Shown: positions 6,901 to 16,434, counted from the first letter of the stretch. The stretch: 64,000 nt of DNA from Arachidicoccus rhizosphaerae (GCF_900107765.1 NZ_FNQY01000009.1:1-64000); one strand, 5' to 3'. Translations and numbers: made by a program. Notes: generated by a model not told the origin, from the sequence alone.

Positions 6901-9873
6901 AACCTCGCCTCTGCAAAATGGTTCTTACCCCGGTATTTTGGACAGAAAAAAGTAAAGAAGAATTTATACGCTTTTTTAAAAACCGGGGTCATCACCGGCC
7001 AGGAGGTGCCACAAATCTTACTCGATACGCTCGCGTACCAGGAAAATAACGCCGTTTTAAATCAACATAAAGATTATTTAGACGCGAAGCTGGGTCGTTT
7101 CTGGAAGAATGGTCATCCTGTATGGGAACAGGTTAGCCAAGCGTTAGCCGGAATTCATGCATTAAACACTCACCTTTTACAATCGAACGCTGATCAGACT
7201 ACTGTTTTTACCCGTCGTCAAGAAATTGGACATTTGTTTCAGAAGGGGAAGGCCTCCTTTATGGACAATGAGGCTCCTTTGCTGCAATCTTTGGACCAGG
7301 TGATCCGGGACGAACAGGCTAAGCGGCATGACCTGGAAAAAGTGTTGGGTTGCCACCTGCCATTCGAGCGGAGCAATGCCAAAGACGAAGGGTTGGAAAA
7401 GGCTTCCTTATGGCAGGGGCACCTGGACGAGCTTAAAAACTGGTTTAACTGGACACAGGTACGTAAAAAAACGCTTGCACTGCACCTGGGAAGTTTTATA
7501 GCAGCCTATGAGACAGGAGCATTTAAAACGGATCAGATGCTGGACAGCTTTAAAAAGAGCCTGGCTCGTAGTCTTGCTACGCAGATCATTGCCTCCAGCC
7601 AGCCATTATCTGCTTTTAACGGTCAATATTTTGATAGTCAGATTACGAAGTTCCGGGAGCTTACCAATACCTTTACCAGGCTTACACAGGAGCTGCTATA
7701 CGCTGAACTTTCATCCCGGGTACCCGTATTTTCCCAGGGAGCCGTAGCTACTTCGGAGAGCGGCATCCTGCAAAAGGCGATCAAGAGCAATGGCAGAGGC
7801 ATGGCTATCCGGCAACTCTTTAATAATATTCCCAATTTATTGCCCAGAATGATGCCCTGTATGCTGATGAGCCCTATTTCGGTGGCGCAATACCTGGATG
7901 TCAACAGCGAGCCGTTTGATTTGATTCTTTTTGATGAGGCTTCACAAATGCCCACCAGCGAAGCGGTCGGCACCATTGCCCGGGGCAAGAGCCTCATCGT
8001 GGTGGGCGATCCTAAGCAAATGCCACCCACCAGTTTCTTTTCTTCTGTCCATTTTGATGAAGAAGACAGCAACGAAGACTTGGAAAGCATACTGGACGAC
8101 TGCCAGGCACTTTCCGTGCCGTCCCGGCAATTACAATGGCATTATCGCAGTCAGCATGAGAGCCTGATCGCCTTTAGCAATGCCAAATATTATGACAACA
8201 GCTTATTTACCTTCCCTTCTCCTGATGACCTGGCCACCCGGGTGCATTATGTCCCGATTGAAGGAGTCTATGATCGGGGTAAAACCAGGCAAAACCGGGC
8301 AGAGGCCGAAGCGATCGTCCGGGAAATGGTCTGGTTGCTCTCCCTGCCCGAGCAGGAACGGAAAAGCATCGGCGTGGTCACCTTCAGCTCTGTACAGCAA
8401 ACCCTTATCGAAGACCTGCTGAACGAAGAATTTGCCCGCAATCCTGCACTTGAAGAAGCAAACAACAAGGCTGCAGAACCGCTGTTTATAAAAAATCTGG
8501 AAAACGTACAGGGAGATGAACGGGATATCATTCTTTTTTCTGTTTGTTATGGCCCGGATGATTCGGGGCAGGTGTCGCTTAATTTCGGACCGTTGAACCG
8601 GGACGGTGGCTGGCGTAGGCTGAATGTAGCCGTGTCAAGAGCACGGTACCTGATGAAGATATATGCCACTTTGCATGCCGACCAGATTGATCTGAGCCGT
8701 ACCCGCTCGGAAGGGGTTGCAGGATTGAAGGCATTTCTGGCTTTTGCCGAAAAAGGGAAAGTCGCTTTGCCCATACCTCAAACTGCTGCACCGGAAAATC
8801 ATACCCTGGCATCACTGGAAACATCAGTGGGCACTTTCTTAAGCGCGCAGGGATACCGGGTCGATACCCATATCGGCTGTTCCGGTTATCGTATTGATAT
8901 GGCTGTGATACACCCGGACAAACCAAAGGAATATCTGGCAGGGGTGCTGTTTGACGGGTATAACTACCTGGCCGGGCAAACTGCGCGGGATCGGAATGTG
9001 GTCCAGTCTTCCGTTTTACAGCTGTTGGGCTGGAAGATCTTCCGTATCTGGGCCTTGGATTGGTGGGAAAACAAGGAACAGATCATGCAGGCTTTGCTGG
9101 ATTACCTGGATCAGCAAAAAGCCATTATTGTGCCGGATGCCCCCAATCGTGAAATGCCTGTAGCGCCTGCTCAAATTGCGGAAACGGTGCCTCCTGAATA
9201 CCAAACTGCTAACCTGGAAAAGGAAGAAACGATTGCTTATAATAAAGTAGCAACAGCCAATGACCAACCTGTTTCTGATCCGGTAGCCGTACCGACAAAT
9301 CAAAGTTTCGCGTATTCGGTATATAAACCCGCTGAGCTGCCGGTCATGACGCAGGTCACTTACGAAGACTTTTTGGCATATGGCAGCACCCAGACCTTAT
9401 TGCAGCAGATCCGCCAGGTGATTGATATAGAAGCACCTGTGACGCAAACGCTCTTATGCCGCCGTGTGTTGGCTGCTTGGGGCATTAGTCGGTTGGGCAC
9501 ACGCATCCAGGCGCGTTTCGAGCAGGTTTTCAGTGCAATGCAATTAAACACCACCCAGGACCAGGACGGCAATACCTGTTTCTGGAAGGAAGAACAAATG
9601 CCCGAAGCATATACTGATTTTCGGGTGCCGGATAGCGAGGCGAAACGCCGCAATGCCGAAGACCTGCCTGCCCGGGAGGTGGCCAATGCAGTTCGGGAAA
9701 TCCTTACTACCCAGATCAGCATGCCTGAAGATGACCTCGTGCGGGAGACCGCCAAGCTATTTCAATACGGTCGTGTGGGCGGTAATGTAGAAACCGCTAT
9801 GCGCCGTGGAATCCGGGAAGCTGTTCAGCAGGGAAAGGTGAGGCGGGAGAATGGGAGGGTTGCAATTTGTTAA
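3958..9873 (+). CDS. DUF4011/DUF3320 superfamily 1 helicase-nuclease, probable phage-defence protein
   Basis: A 1971-residue single-protein system. Domain order: an N-terminal beta-rich region; a transglutaminase-like segment (GNCLEMSLLYAS with Cys221, GHAFVGAW with His247); DUF4011 from about residue 375 (LLDLSLRNNLLNL); a UvrD/Dna2-like helicase with Walker A GPPGTGKS at 687-694, DEASQ at 1326-1330, GDPKQMPP near 1350 and NVAVSRARY near 1560; a Vsr/MTES_1575-like PDDEXK domain at about 1620-1730 (LFDGYNY); and DUF3320 near 1810-1860. Known relatives with this architecture are treated as anti-phage proteins; from memory DefenseFinder calls one Hhe, which I could not check. It probably unwinds and cuts invading DNA. 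The ATG is supported by a -7-like box 15 bases upstream. Confidence 0.85.
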   Translation: MAEETKTQLVLDYLPAINYALYQNHVPVIRTLSVKNTTDKEWGSLIIKIEPSDDFADPLELHTEQLLPGSTFQPEIIRLKLKPFFIYSLTEKMTASLKLSIRADEKEVYSEDYDIDLLAYDQWLGNSILPEMLSAFVMPNLPDLVPILKSTAGILGKWTDNSALNDYQSQNPDRVKKQMAALYAVIKEKKITYCSVPASFGGAGQRVRLVDTVLGTGMGNCLEMSLLYASCLEAMGLHPILVLIKGHAFVGAWLVDDTFPDTVNDDPSLLTKRMASGINEILLIEATAMNEGPAPTFDDAIQLAVNHFADLSTFEYFIDVHRSRFSGIRPMPLRRKIGEEWQMIDHENSVVEKPEISNPAALEQSIKLNHVKEINFGKQQLWERKLLDLSLRNNLLNLRISKTSLQFIPVPPNELEDAMAGGDEFQILARPRDWDNPLRSAGVYQSLNSQDPMLQLVRQELKQKRLRVYVSEEDLYAGLTGLYRNARQAMEENGANSLYLAIGLLRWYETPSSERPRFAPILLMPVEIIRKSVKKGFIIRSREEDTVLNITLLEKLRQDFGLALSGLDPLPRDESGVDVKLIFNIIRQTIMSMPRWDVEEQIFLGTFSFSKFIMWNDLHSNADKLKEHPIVAGLTNGSLKDPLDYIREENLDNKYGYEDLLLPINADATQLRAISAATAGNSFVLHGPPGTGKSQTITNIIANALYRGKRVLFVAEKMAALSVVQSRLAAIGLAPFCLELHSNKARKSEVLAQLQKTMEIVRKHAPDSFKSEAERLNQLRKVLNEYVEVLHQKQAYGYSLYDLFNEYVQYPEAKDDISFSAVDLNSLDREKWHQWIDIVEELQIAAGLCGDASKRNPLYGLELGEYSSQQKEKIRQELGLFIKAREKLNQILQQVTQILHWPDDSWTDGQLQKFKELIDCIFQLPDMPESFFQIQHLSDFEEALLPLINAGEQRDKISSTLSQKFQATLLEAPAGELLTAWNLASAKWFLPRYFGQKKVKKNLYAFLKTGVITGQEVPQILLDTLAYQENNAVLNQHKDYLDAKLGRFWKNGHPVWEQVSQALAGIHALNTHLLQSNADQTTVFTRRQEIGHLFQKGKASFMDNEAPLLQSLDQVIRDEQAKRHDLEKVLGCHLPFERSNAKDEGLEKASLWQGHLDELKNWFNWTQVRKKTLALHLGSFIAAYETGAFKTDQMLDSFKKSLARSLATQIIASSQPLSAFNGQYFDSQITKFRELTNTFTRLTQELLYAELSSRVPVFSQGAVATSESGILQKAIKSNGRGMAIRQLFNNIPNLLPRMMPCMLMSPISVAQYLDVNSEPFDLILFDEASQMPTSEAVGTIARGKSLIVVGDPKQMPPTSFFSSVHFDEEDSNEDLESILDDCQALSVPSRQLQWHYRSQHESLIAFSNAKYYDNSLFTFPSPDDLATRVHYVPIEGVYDRGKTRQNRAEAEAIVREMVWLLSLPEQERKSIGVVTFSSVQQTLIEDLLNEEFARNPALEEANNKAAEPLFIKNLENVQGDERDIILFSVCYGPDDSGQVSLNFGPLNRDGGWRRLNVAVSRARYLMKIYATLHADQIDLSRTRSEGVAGLKAFLAFAEKGKVALPIPQTAAPENHTLASLETSVGTFLSAQGYRVDTHIGCSGYRIDMAVIHPDKPKEYLAGVLFDGYNYLAGQTARDRNVVQSSVLQLLGWKIFRIWALDWWENKEQIMQALLDYLDQQKAIIVPDAPNREMPVAPAQIAETVPPEYQTANLEKEETIAYNKVATANDQPVSDPVAVPTNQSFAYSVYKPAELPVMTQVTYEDFLAYGSTQTLLQQIRQVIDIEAPVTQTLLCRRVLAAWGISRLGTRIQARFEQVFSAMQLNTTQDQDGNTCFWKEEQMPEAYTDFRVPDSEAKRRNAEDLPAREVANAVREILTTQISMPEDDLVRETAKLFQYGRVGGNVETAMRRGIREAVQQGKVRRENGRVAIC

Positions 9874-9929
9874 TTTTTATGATTATTCTATTTCTGTATA
9901 CTATAATATACTAACCTCAATCTATTCAC

Positions 9930-12900
9930 ATGATAATATTTTTACCCGCTCTTGAATTAACTCTTTATCAAAAGACTGGAAGCAAAAATATAGCAAGGCA
10001 ACTATTGGCCTCAAAGTGTTCAATATCTCTAAATATATCAGAGGAAAATCGCTTTTATCTGATAATAAAAGAAAACGGAAGCAAAATCTGTTTCACTACC
10101 AAAGAAGAATATATTCCGGAAGGAATTGAATATGCGCTTCTTACTAATATACTTCCAAGTAAACAACGATTTGAAGAAGGCAAAATAGTTATAAAAGGCT
10201 GGGCGAAGCATCCTTTTTTAAAAGGATACTCACCCAGTGAAGTTAGAGAATCGTGGAAAAATGATTTTTTATATAAGGAAGAAGATGACGAAGGACCTGG
10301 TTTAAGGCAACCACAGATTGCAGCATTGCATATGATTATGGGGCATCTCAAGCTTCCATTGGATGCAGCAACCATAGTAATGCCCACAGGTACTGGTAAA
10401 ACGGAGACAATGTTGGCTACCTTGGTTGCTAATAGCTGCGAAAAGCTTTTGGTTACCGTACCTTCTGATTCCTTACGAAATCAGATAGCTGCAAAGTTTT
10501 TCAATTTAGGCCTACTAAAACAATTTGGTGTTGTTGGCGAAAAGTCGTTATATCCAATTGTTGGAATTATTAAGAATAAATTTGAAAGTACCGAAGATAT
10601 TACTGAATTTTTAGAGAAATGCAATGTAGTCGTAACTACCATGAGTTGGCTTACCAATCAGGATAACGAGACTCAAGGGCTTTTCGCCAGAACTTTCAGC
10701 CATGTATTTATTGATGAAGCTCATCATGTGAAAGCGTCTTCGTGGAATGAGTTCCGGAATAAATTCGACAAGGAAAAGGTTATCCAATTTACAGCGACGC
10801 CATTTAGAAATGATGGAAAGAGACTGGATGGGAAAATTATTTCCAACTTTCCTTTAAAGAAAGCACAGGAACAAGGTTATTATAAAAAGATAGAGTTTAT
10901 TTCTATCCGTGAATATGAGAAAGAAAAAGCGGATCAAGAAATTGCAAAGGTGGCTGTTGAACGTTTACGTTCAGACTTAGCTAATCCAAACCCTTACAAT
11001 CACATTCTTATGGCTCGTTGTGCTACCAAAGAGCGGGCAAAAGAAATTTTTAAATTATACGAAGTTCATAAAGATCTTAATCCTGTTATAATTTATTCGG
11101 GAGCGCTTAATTTTAAGAAAACTTATGATAAGATACTTCAAAAGAAAACGAGATTAATCGTTTGTGTTGATATGCTTGGTGAAGGTTTCGATTTGCCGGA
11201 ATTGAAAATAGCGGCATTTCATGATATTCGAAAGAGTCTTCCTATTACATTACAGTTAGCGGGTCGCTTTACAAGGACGAAATATGATGAAGAGCTTGGC
11301 GATGCCTCTTTCATTGCCAATATTGCTGATCTGGAGGTGAGAGCCGAATTAGCCGATTTATATGCGACGGATGCAGATTGGAATGAAATTCTTTCAGATG
11401 CAAGTTCGGAGCAAGTGAATGAACAGGTAGAATTTAAGGATTTCATGAGTGGTTTTAAGAAATTGAACAATGCTAACATCCCTTTTCAGAATATCAGACC
11501 TAAATTAAGCACAGTTGTTTATAAGAATAAGACTAATACTTGGAATCCGGGTAATTTTCAGAAAGGAATCTCAGGATATGATAATCTTGAATTTAAATTT
11601 CATGATACAAATCGGGAGCATAATATGCTTGTTATCGTCACTGGTAAAAGATTTGACGTAGAATGGGTACATGATAAACGGGAAATTTATGATATTCAAT
11701 GGGATATCATTATAGTTTACTGGGAAACCAAAAATAATCTTCTGTTCATAAATAGTTCGGACAATGGAAGTATTTATACAGAATTGGCCCAAGCGATAAT
11801 AGGTGATAATGCTGATATTGTCAAGGGAATAGATGTTTTTAGGACTTTCTATAATATCAAAAGAGTAAAACTACAAAATGTCGGATTAAGGCAGTTTTTA
11901 GGTAAAAACATCCGCTTTAGGATGATGGTAGGAAGTGATGTTGGGGAAGCATTGAGTCTTGCAGAAAAACAAAGAGGTGAAAAAGCTTTTGTCATGGGTA
12001 CCGGTTTTGAAGTTGGTAATCCGGTCAATATAGGAGCTTCATATAAAGGAAGAATATGGACAAAACTTCAAGGAGATTTGAAACAATTTAAAAATTGGTG
12101 TATAGCTTTAGGAAATAAACTGGTAGACAAAAATATTGACCCTAATCAAATTCTTAAAGAAACACTAATTCCGGACCTAAGAACAAATCTTCCAAATTTA
12201 TTTCCTGTATGGATAGATTGGGATACAGATATGTACCTCGATGTCGAAACCAAATATAATTTCATTATAGGTAGAGTAAAATATGACCTCTCCAATATAG
12301 AATTATGCTTAGTCAATCCATCCATAGATGGCGATTTGTTATTTTCTCTTAAATCCGAAACACAAGAAGCAGTTTTTAAGCTGGAACTGTTTGAAGAGAA
12401 AGATGGTGATGAGTCGTTTGCGGACTTTAAAATAACTCAACAGTCAAAAGAACCTGTAGAAGTCCAATTTGGACGTGCTAAAATTGATGGAGTTACTTTC
12501 TTTGAAAAATTCATCCCTACTGTTTGGTATGCTAATGGTTCTGCGCTTACAGGAAACGAATACTATGAACTCAAACAGCAAATAGGTATTTACCCTAAAC
12601 ATGAACTTATATCCTGGAATTGGGATGGTGTGAATCTAAGAAATGAAGCGCAAGGTATACAACCTAAGAAAGTTGATTCTATTCAATACAAAGTCATTGA
12701 GCAACTGAAGCAAGGAGATTTTGATATCATCTACGATGATGACTATTCCGGTGAAATTGCCGATGTTGTGACTATTAAAGCGCATAGTGATAAAATTGAA
12801 ATTAAGCTATATCATCTAAAGTTTGCTTTAGATGGTGTAGTCAGTAACCAAATTAAGAATTTTTATGACGTATGTGGACAAGCTCAAAAATCCGTGCATT

Positions 12901-13187
12901 GGAAACACAAATCAGGCAAGGAATTCATCAACCACCTCCTTAAACGAGAAACTAAATCGAAGAAGGGCTTGTCCTGCTCTCGACTTGAAAAAGGTAATAG
13001 AAATGATTTGGTAAAACTGATGGGTATATTAAAAAACGAAATTCCTGTTGAATATGAAATTTTGATTGTCCAGCCAGGGCTGTCAAAAGCAAAAGCGTCT
13101 GATGATATTTTGACATTGTTAGGTGTTACAGCTACCTACATTAAGGAGTTTGCAGATATTAATCTTAAGATAATAACAAGTAGATAA
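9930..13187 (+). CDS. Superfamily 2 DEAH helicase with probable C-terminal nuclease, defence-type
   Basis: A 1085-residue protein. Residues about 130-460 form an SF2 helicase core: Walker A PTGTGKTE near 152, motif II DEAHH near 262, motif III TATPFR, motif VI QLAGRFTRTK near 445. The long second half includes, from about residue 930, DIIYDDDYSGEIADVV...KLYHLKFA followed by YDVCGQAQKSVHW. This looks like a PDDEXK-type nuclease with the acidic GEIAD and a lysine in YHLK as possible catalytic residues; that is inferred from pattern. It ends only 23 bases before the deaminase gene, so the two are probably co-transcribed. Base composition is lower in GC than the upstream helicase gene, suggesting separate origins. 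I cannot name a described system for this pair. Confidence 0.75.
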   Translation: MIIFLPALELTLYQKTGSKNIARQLLASKCSISLNISEENRFYLIIKENGSKICFTTKEEYIPEGIEYALLTNILPSKQRFEEGKIVIKGWAKHPFLKGYSPSEVRESWKNDFLYKEEDDEGPGLRQPQIAALHMIMGHLKLPLDAATIVMPTGTGKTETMLATLVANSCEKLLVTVPSDSLRNQIAAKFFNLGLLKQFGVVGEKSLYPIVGIIKNKFESTEDITEFLEKCNVVVTTMSWLTNQDNETQGLFARTFSHVFIDEAHHVKASSWNEFRNKFDKEKVIQFTATPFRNDGKRLDGKIISNFPLKKAQEQGYYKKIEFISIREYEKEKADQEIAKVAVERLRSDLANPNPYNHILMARCATKERAKEIFKLYEVHKDLNPVIIYSGALNFKKTYDKILQKKTRLIVCVDMLGEGFDLPELKIAAFHDIRKSLPITLQLAGRFTRTKYDEELGDASFIANIADLEVRAELADLYATDADWNEILSDASSEQVNEQVEFKDFMSGFKKLNNANIPFQNIRPKLSTVVYKNKTNTWNPGNFQKGISGYDNLEFKFHDTNREHNMLVIVTGKRFDVEWVHDKREIYDIQWDIIIVYWETKNNLLFINSSDNGSIYTELAQAIIGDNADIVKGIDVFRTFYNIKRVKLQNVGLRQFLGKNIRFRMMVGSDVGEALSLAEKQRGEKAFVMGTGFEVGNPVNIGASYKGRIWTKLQGDLKQFKNWCIALGNKLVDKNIDPNQILKETLIPDLRTNLPNLFPVWIDWDTDMYLDVETKYNFIIGRVKYDLSNIELCLVNPSIDGDLLFSLKSETQEAVFKLELFEEKDGDESFADFKITQQSKEPVEVQFGRAKIDGVTFFEKFIPTVWYANGSALTGNEYYELKQQIGIYPKHELISWNWDGVNLRNEAQGIQPKKVDSIQYKVIEQLKQGDFDIIYDDDYSGEIADVVTIKAHSDKIEIKLYHLKFALDGVVSNQIKNFYDVCGQAQKSVHWKHKSGKEFINHLLKRETKSKKGLSCSRLEKGNRNDLVKLMGILKNEIPVEYEILIVQPGLSKAKASDDILTLLGVTATYIKEFADINLKIITSR

Positions 13188-13210
13188 TTTGTCAATCAAA
13201 CATACATAAC

Positions 13211-15223
13211 ATGGCTACAAAACTAGATCAACTCTATTCGCTGAGGAAAAAATTCACTATTATTGGAATTACTGGAAGAACCGGAAGTGGATGCACTGAA
13301 GTATCTGAACTTTTAAGCAAGCCCTTCTGTGAATTAGATAATATTCGAGTCCCAAAGGGGGATGCCAAATCTGTATTTGATAAAAAATACTTGATTGTTT
13401 ATAATTATACCTCACAAAACTGGCAGAAATATAATGTAGTTCAATATAAAAGGGTCATACTGTTTATTCTTTTGCCTTTCCTATATAAAGAAAAGGCAAA
13501 GGCACTAGAATTGATAAAAGACTATTATCGTTTCCGAATGAAAGATGAGCCTACCACAGAGTTAATACAAAAGGTAGATGAAGAGATAACCGCCATACTT
13601 AATAGCTTCAATAGCGTTGTCTTAAAAATTATTCATATTAATGTGAAATTAATAAAATCGAAGAACGATGCAATCCTTAAAAAACTTTATGATATTTTTT
13701 GGGGAGAGGATTTTTTTAAATTGTCGCATAGTATCGACGAATGCCTGATTAAAAATGGGCTAATAAATAGAATATGTTTACTTCATCATATTGCATGTAA
13801 TTTTAGAAAATCTGGTCAGCCATTTAAAACGAAGGAAAAGTCCCCTGAGTATATATATTTCATTTGCAATATTATTAATCTTATTATTAAAGCGACGAAG
13901 AGGCATTGTGATTCAGGTTGTCATATTGTCATAGATTCTCTACGGAATTCTTTGGAGATAAATTTTTTCAAAGAGAGGTATTCCGCATTTTACTTGATAG
14001 CGGTCAAAAATGACAAGAGGAAAACGCGTTTAAAAAAGCTTTATAATAGCCATAGCGAATTAGTTATAAATCGAATACTGGAAATAGATGATAAGGAATA
14101 TTTATGCGGTGACTTTCAGAAAGGTAATTTTGATGCTCCGGATGTTCAGAATTGTATACAAATGGCTGGTTTTCATATAAATAACTATAATTTTTCGGAA
14201 GAGAAAGATCAGGGTTATATTTCATCTTTTCATTCACTAGGAGAACAGTTGATTAAACTACAAGGCTTGATTCAGCAACCAGGCCTTATTACTCCCGATG
14301 CTCAAGAACGAATCATGCAGATCGCCTTTACATCAAAATTGAATTCAGGATGTATTTCAAGACAGGTAGGTGCTGTTGTAACAGATAAAGAGTTTTCTGT
14401 TAAGTCAGTTGGGTGGAATGACGTTCCTAAAGGTGCTACTCCTTGCTCAGTAAGGAACATTAAAGACCTTCAATATCCAGAAACAGCATCTGGATATACG
14501 GAATTTGAGTTGGGGCGTGGGCTTAAAGAAACAGAACAGATTAACGGTAATCAGACTGATAAACAGAGTAGTGACGAACTAGATAAGGAATCAATAGACT
14601 TTTTAAGTTTTGTTCAGAAGGCTTATTCTGAGCAAGCTATGCCTATGGAAAAATTGGGAGGCAGAAATTGCCCTTATTGTTTCAAACAAGCTTATAACGC
14701 TTTTTCAGGAGAGAAGAATCAAGTGCACACAAGATCGCTTCACGCGGAAGAAAATGCGATGCTGCAAATTTCCAAAAATGGTGGAGAAGGTTTAGAAGGC
14801 GGCTTTTTATTCACGACTGCAAGCCCATGTGAATTATGTGCGAAGAAGGCCTACCAACTTGGTATTAAGTATATTTATTTTATAGACCCGTATCCGGGTA
14901 TTTCCAGAAACCATATATTAAAAAGTAATCCTAATCACGATCCCAAAATGATTTCGTTTTCGGGAGCAGTAGGGCGAGATTATCATAAGCTTTATGATCC
15001 GTTTATGTCGCAAAAAGATGAACTTTCCCTTTTGACAGATTTCAAAATTGAATCTCCAGAAGATGTTAAAGTCAAACAGCTCAAAAGTCTGCTGAAGACT
15101 AAAATTGTAGATAACGAGCTTAAGGGGAAATTGGATGAACTATTTGAAGGCCATAATAACCCATTGGAACGCTTTATAGAAATATTAAAAAATGGATTGA
15201 ATGGGCAAAAAAATATGCCTTAA
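13211..15223 (+). CDS. P-loop/deoxycytidine deaminase fusion, anti-phage dCTP/dCMP deaminase type
   Basis: A 670-residue protein with two parts. The N-terminus has a nucleotide-kinase-like P-loop, GITGRTGSGCTEV (residues 19-31), in which Cys28 stands where the Walker A lysine normally sits. The C-terminus is a zinc cytidine-deaminase domain: HAEENA with His511 and catalytic Glu513, and PCELC with Cys540 and Cys543. This matches the AvcD-type anti-phage deaminases, which deplete dCTP/dCMP on infection. In the V. cholerae relative, activity is held in check by a small RNA; no such RNA is recognisable here. The gene is probably translated from the same mRNA as the helicase-nuclease upstream. Confidence 0.85.
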   Translation: MATKLDQLYSLRKKFTIIGITGRTGSGCTEVSELLSKPFCELDNIRVPKGDAKSVFDKKYLIVYNYTSQNWQKYNVVQYKRVILFILLPFLYKEKAKALELIKDYYRFRMKDEPTTELIQKVDEEITAILNSFNSVVLKIIHINVKLIKSKNDAILKKLYDIFWGEDFFKLSHSIDECLIKNGLINRICLLHHIACNFRKSGQPFKTKEKSPEYIYFICNIINLIIKATKRHCDSGCHIVIDSLRNSLEINFFKERYSAFYLIAVKNDKRKTRLKKLYNSHSELVINRILEIDDKEYLCGDFQKGNFDAPDVQNCIQMAGFHINNYNFSEEKDQGYISSFHSLGEQLIKLQGLIQQPGLITPDAQERIMQIAFTSKLNSGCISRQVGAVVTDKEFSVKSVGWNDVPKGATPCSVRNIKDLQYPETASGYTEFELGRGLKETEQINGNQTDKQSSDELDKESIDFLSFVQKAYSEQAMPMEKLGGRNCPYCFKQAYNAFSGEKNQVHTRSLHAEENAMLQISKNGGEGLEGGFLFTTASPCELCAKKAYQLGIKYIYFIDPYPGISRNHILKSNPNHDPKMISFSGAVGRDYHKLYDPFMSQKDELSLLTDFKIESPEDVKVKQLKSLLKTKIVDNELKGKLDELFEGHNNPLERFIEILKNGLNGQKNMP

Positions 15224-15321
15224 AAAGAGCTAGAGTTAAATAAGCCTATATAATGCTGCAATTGCCTTCGTAACGATTGATCAGTTTTTCCGACGTTCTA
15301 ATATGTTGATGCGGGGAAAAG

Positions 15322-15843
15322 CTATTTTATAAATATTCTGACACTCAATCCTGAGTTTACCTCCGGCAGTAATGTTGGAGCGGTTCCTATCGAAGATCTT
15401 AAGTCATCTAATAAATTTTGTGCAGAAATCTTCTTCCCAATTTTGGCTTCAGATTCAGGCCTTGCCCAACTTGAGACTCTTGCTCTGTAAATTTCTACCT
15501 CATTTATATTATTGGCAAGAGCATGAACACAAACTGCTCTTATATAGTATCGATTAAATTCACTTTGACACAATATTGTTGATGCATTAGAAGGCATCTT
15601 TATCGGCTTACCTTGTCGCAGAGTTGTAGGATGAAAGTATGTTGCGAGATCTAAAAGTGCCTCAAAGGCCTCTTCGTCACTATTAGTAACTGCTTCAATA
15701 AGAAAAGCAGCATATTTTTCTTTACCTGCATCGTTTAGTCGCTCGCTGATGAAAATCCTGCCAGCTTTAATGTCGTCATTAATTTCAGATAACATCACTG
15801 AACGTACATTCTTGCCAAGATTAAAAAAATTGAACTTTGCCAT
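15322..15843 (-). CDS. Conserved hypothetical protein convergent with the deaminase
   Basis: A 173-residue soluble protein with no signal peptide or membrane segment. The centre and C-terminus look like a conserved domain (RYYIRAVC, then EIYRARVSSWARPESEAKIG, then LLDDLRS and a terminal NSGLSVRIF), but I cannot assign a function. The ends of this gene and the deaminase gene face each other across 98 bases. A perfect 14-bp palindrome lies about 20 bases upstream of the ATG and may be its operator. It may be an unrelated insertion or a regulator of the defence genes. Confidence 0.6.
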   Translation of the reverse strand: MAKFNFFNLGKNVRSVMLSEINDDIKAGRIFISERLNDAGKEKYAAFLIEAVTNSDEEAFEALLDLATYFHPTTLRQGKPIKMPSNASTILCQSEFNRYYIRAVCVHALANNINEVEIYRARVSSWARPESEAKIGKKISAQNLLDDLRSSIGTAPTLLPEVNSGLSVRIFIK

Positions 15844-15863
15844 ATTATTATTTATTTAAATTG

Positions 15864-15877
15864 TCAATTGCAATTGA
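15864..15877. promoter_or_regulatory. Perfect palindrome upstream of the hypothetical gene
   Basis: TCAATTGCAATTGA is a perfect 14-bp palindrome located 21-34 bases upstream of the start at 15843, a suitable place for an operator. Function is inferred from position. Confidence 0.35.
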
Positions 15878-16434
15878 TTTCGATTTTCCCACTAATCTTC
15901 TTACTCATTCTTATCTGGATTGGTATCCGTTCCGTCATCTCCTGCACATGGAAGATCATACTTATCTTTCGCCACAGGTTGTGGAGTTTGCTTCGCTACC
16001 TGATTCAGAAAGGAAGAGAACACCTTTATTTATGCCGTCGAAGGTTTGGAGAGCTCGAAAATATCCCCCACGGACAAGCATAACGTCTTTCTGCAGTCAG
16101 GGTTGCCAACAGCCAGTCTGAAAACTGTTGGGGTTCGGAGGTACGGTCATATTCATGAAACAGTGCCAGTCAGCAGTATGCAATATCCTCATCGTTTTGC
16201 GTTTGAATCACGTGTATCCAGCAGAATAAGTCTGGTATCTCCTTTGCAATTTAGCATTTTATAAAATACAAAAAAAATAATATTTTTTGTGGAAAGAGAT
16301 ACTGCTTAGCATCATTATAGAGGTGAATAGTAGGGTTTCTGCTATAGAATAATACAATTATTGATTAATGTTTTTAGTCTATAGAAGCAAAATTTATGTT
16401 TCCAAATTAGAGTACTCCTGCGGCTTCATTTCTT
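15878..16434. other. Intergenic stretch without a recognisable gene
   Basis: Several overlapping open frames of 70-95 codons exist, but none shows a recognisable domain or a plausible start. The composition suggests a decayed gene. The right end is AT-rich and presumably holds the recombinase promoter. Confidence 0.4.
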
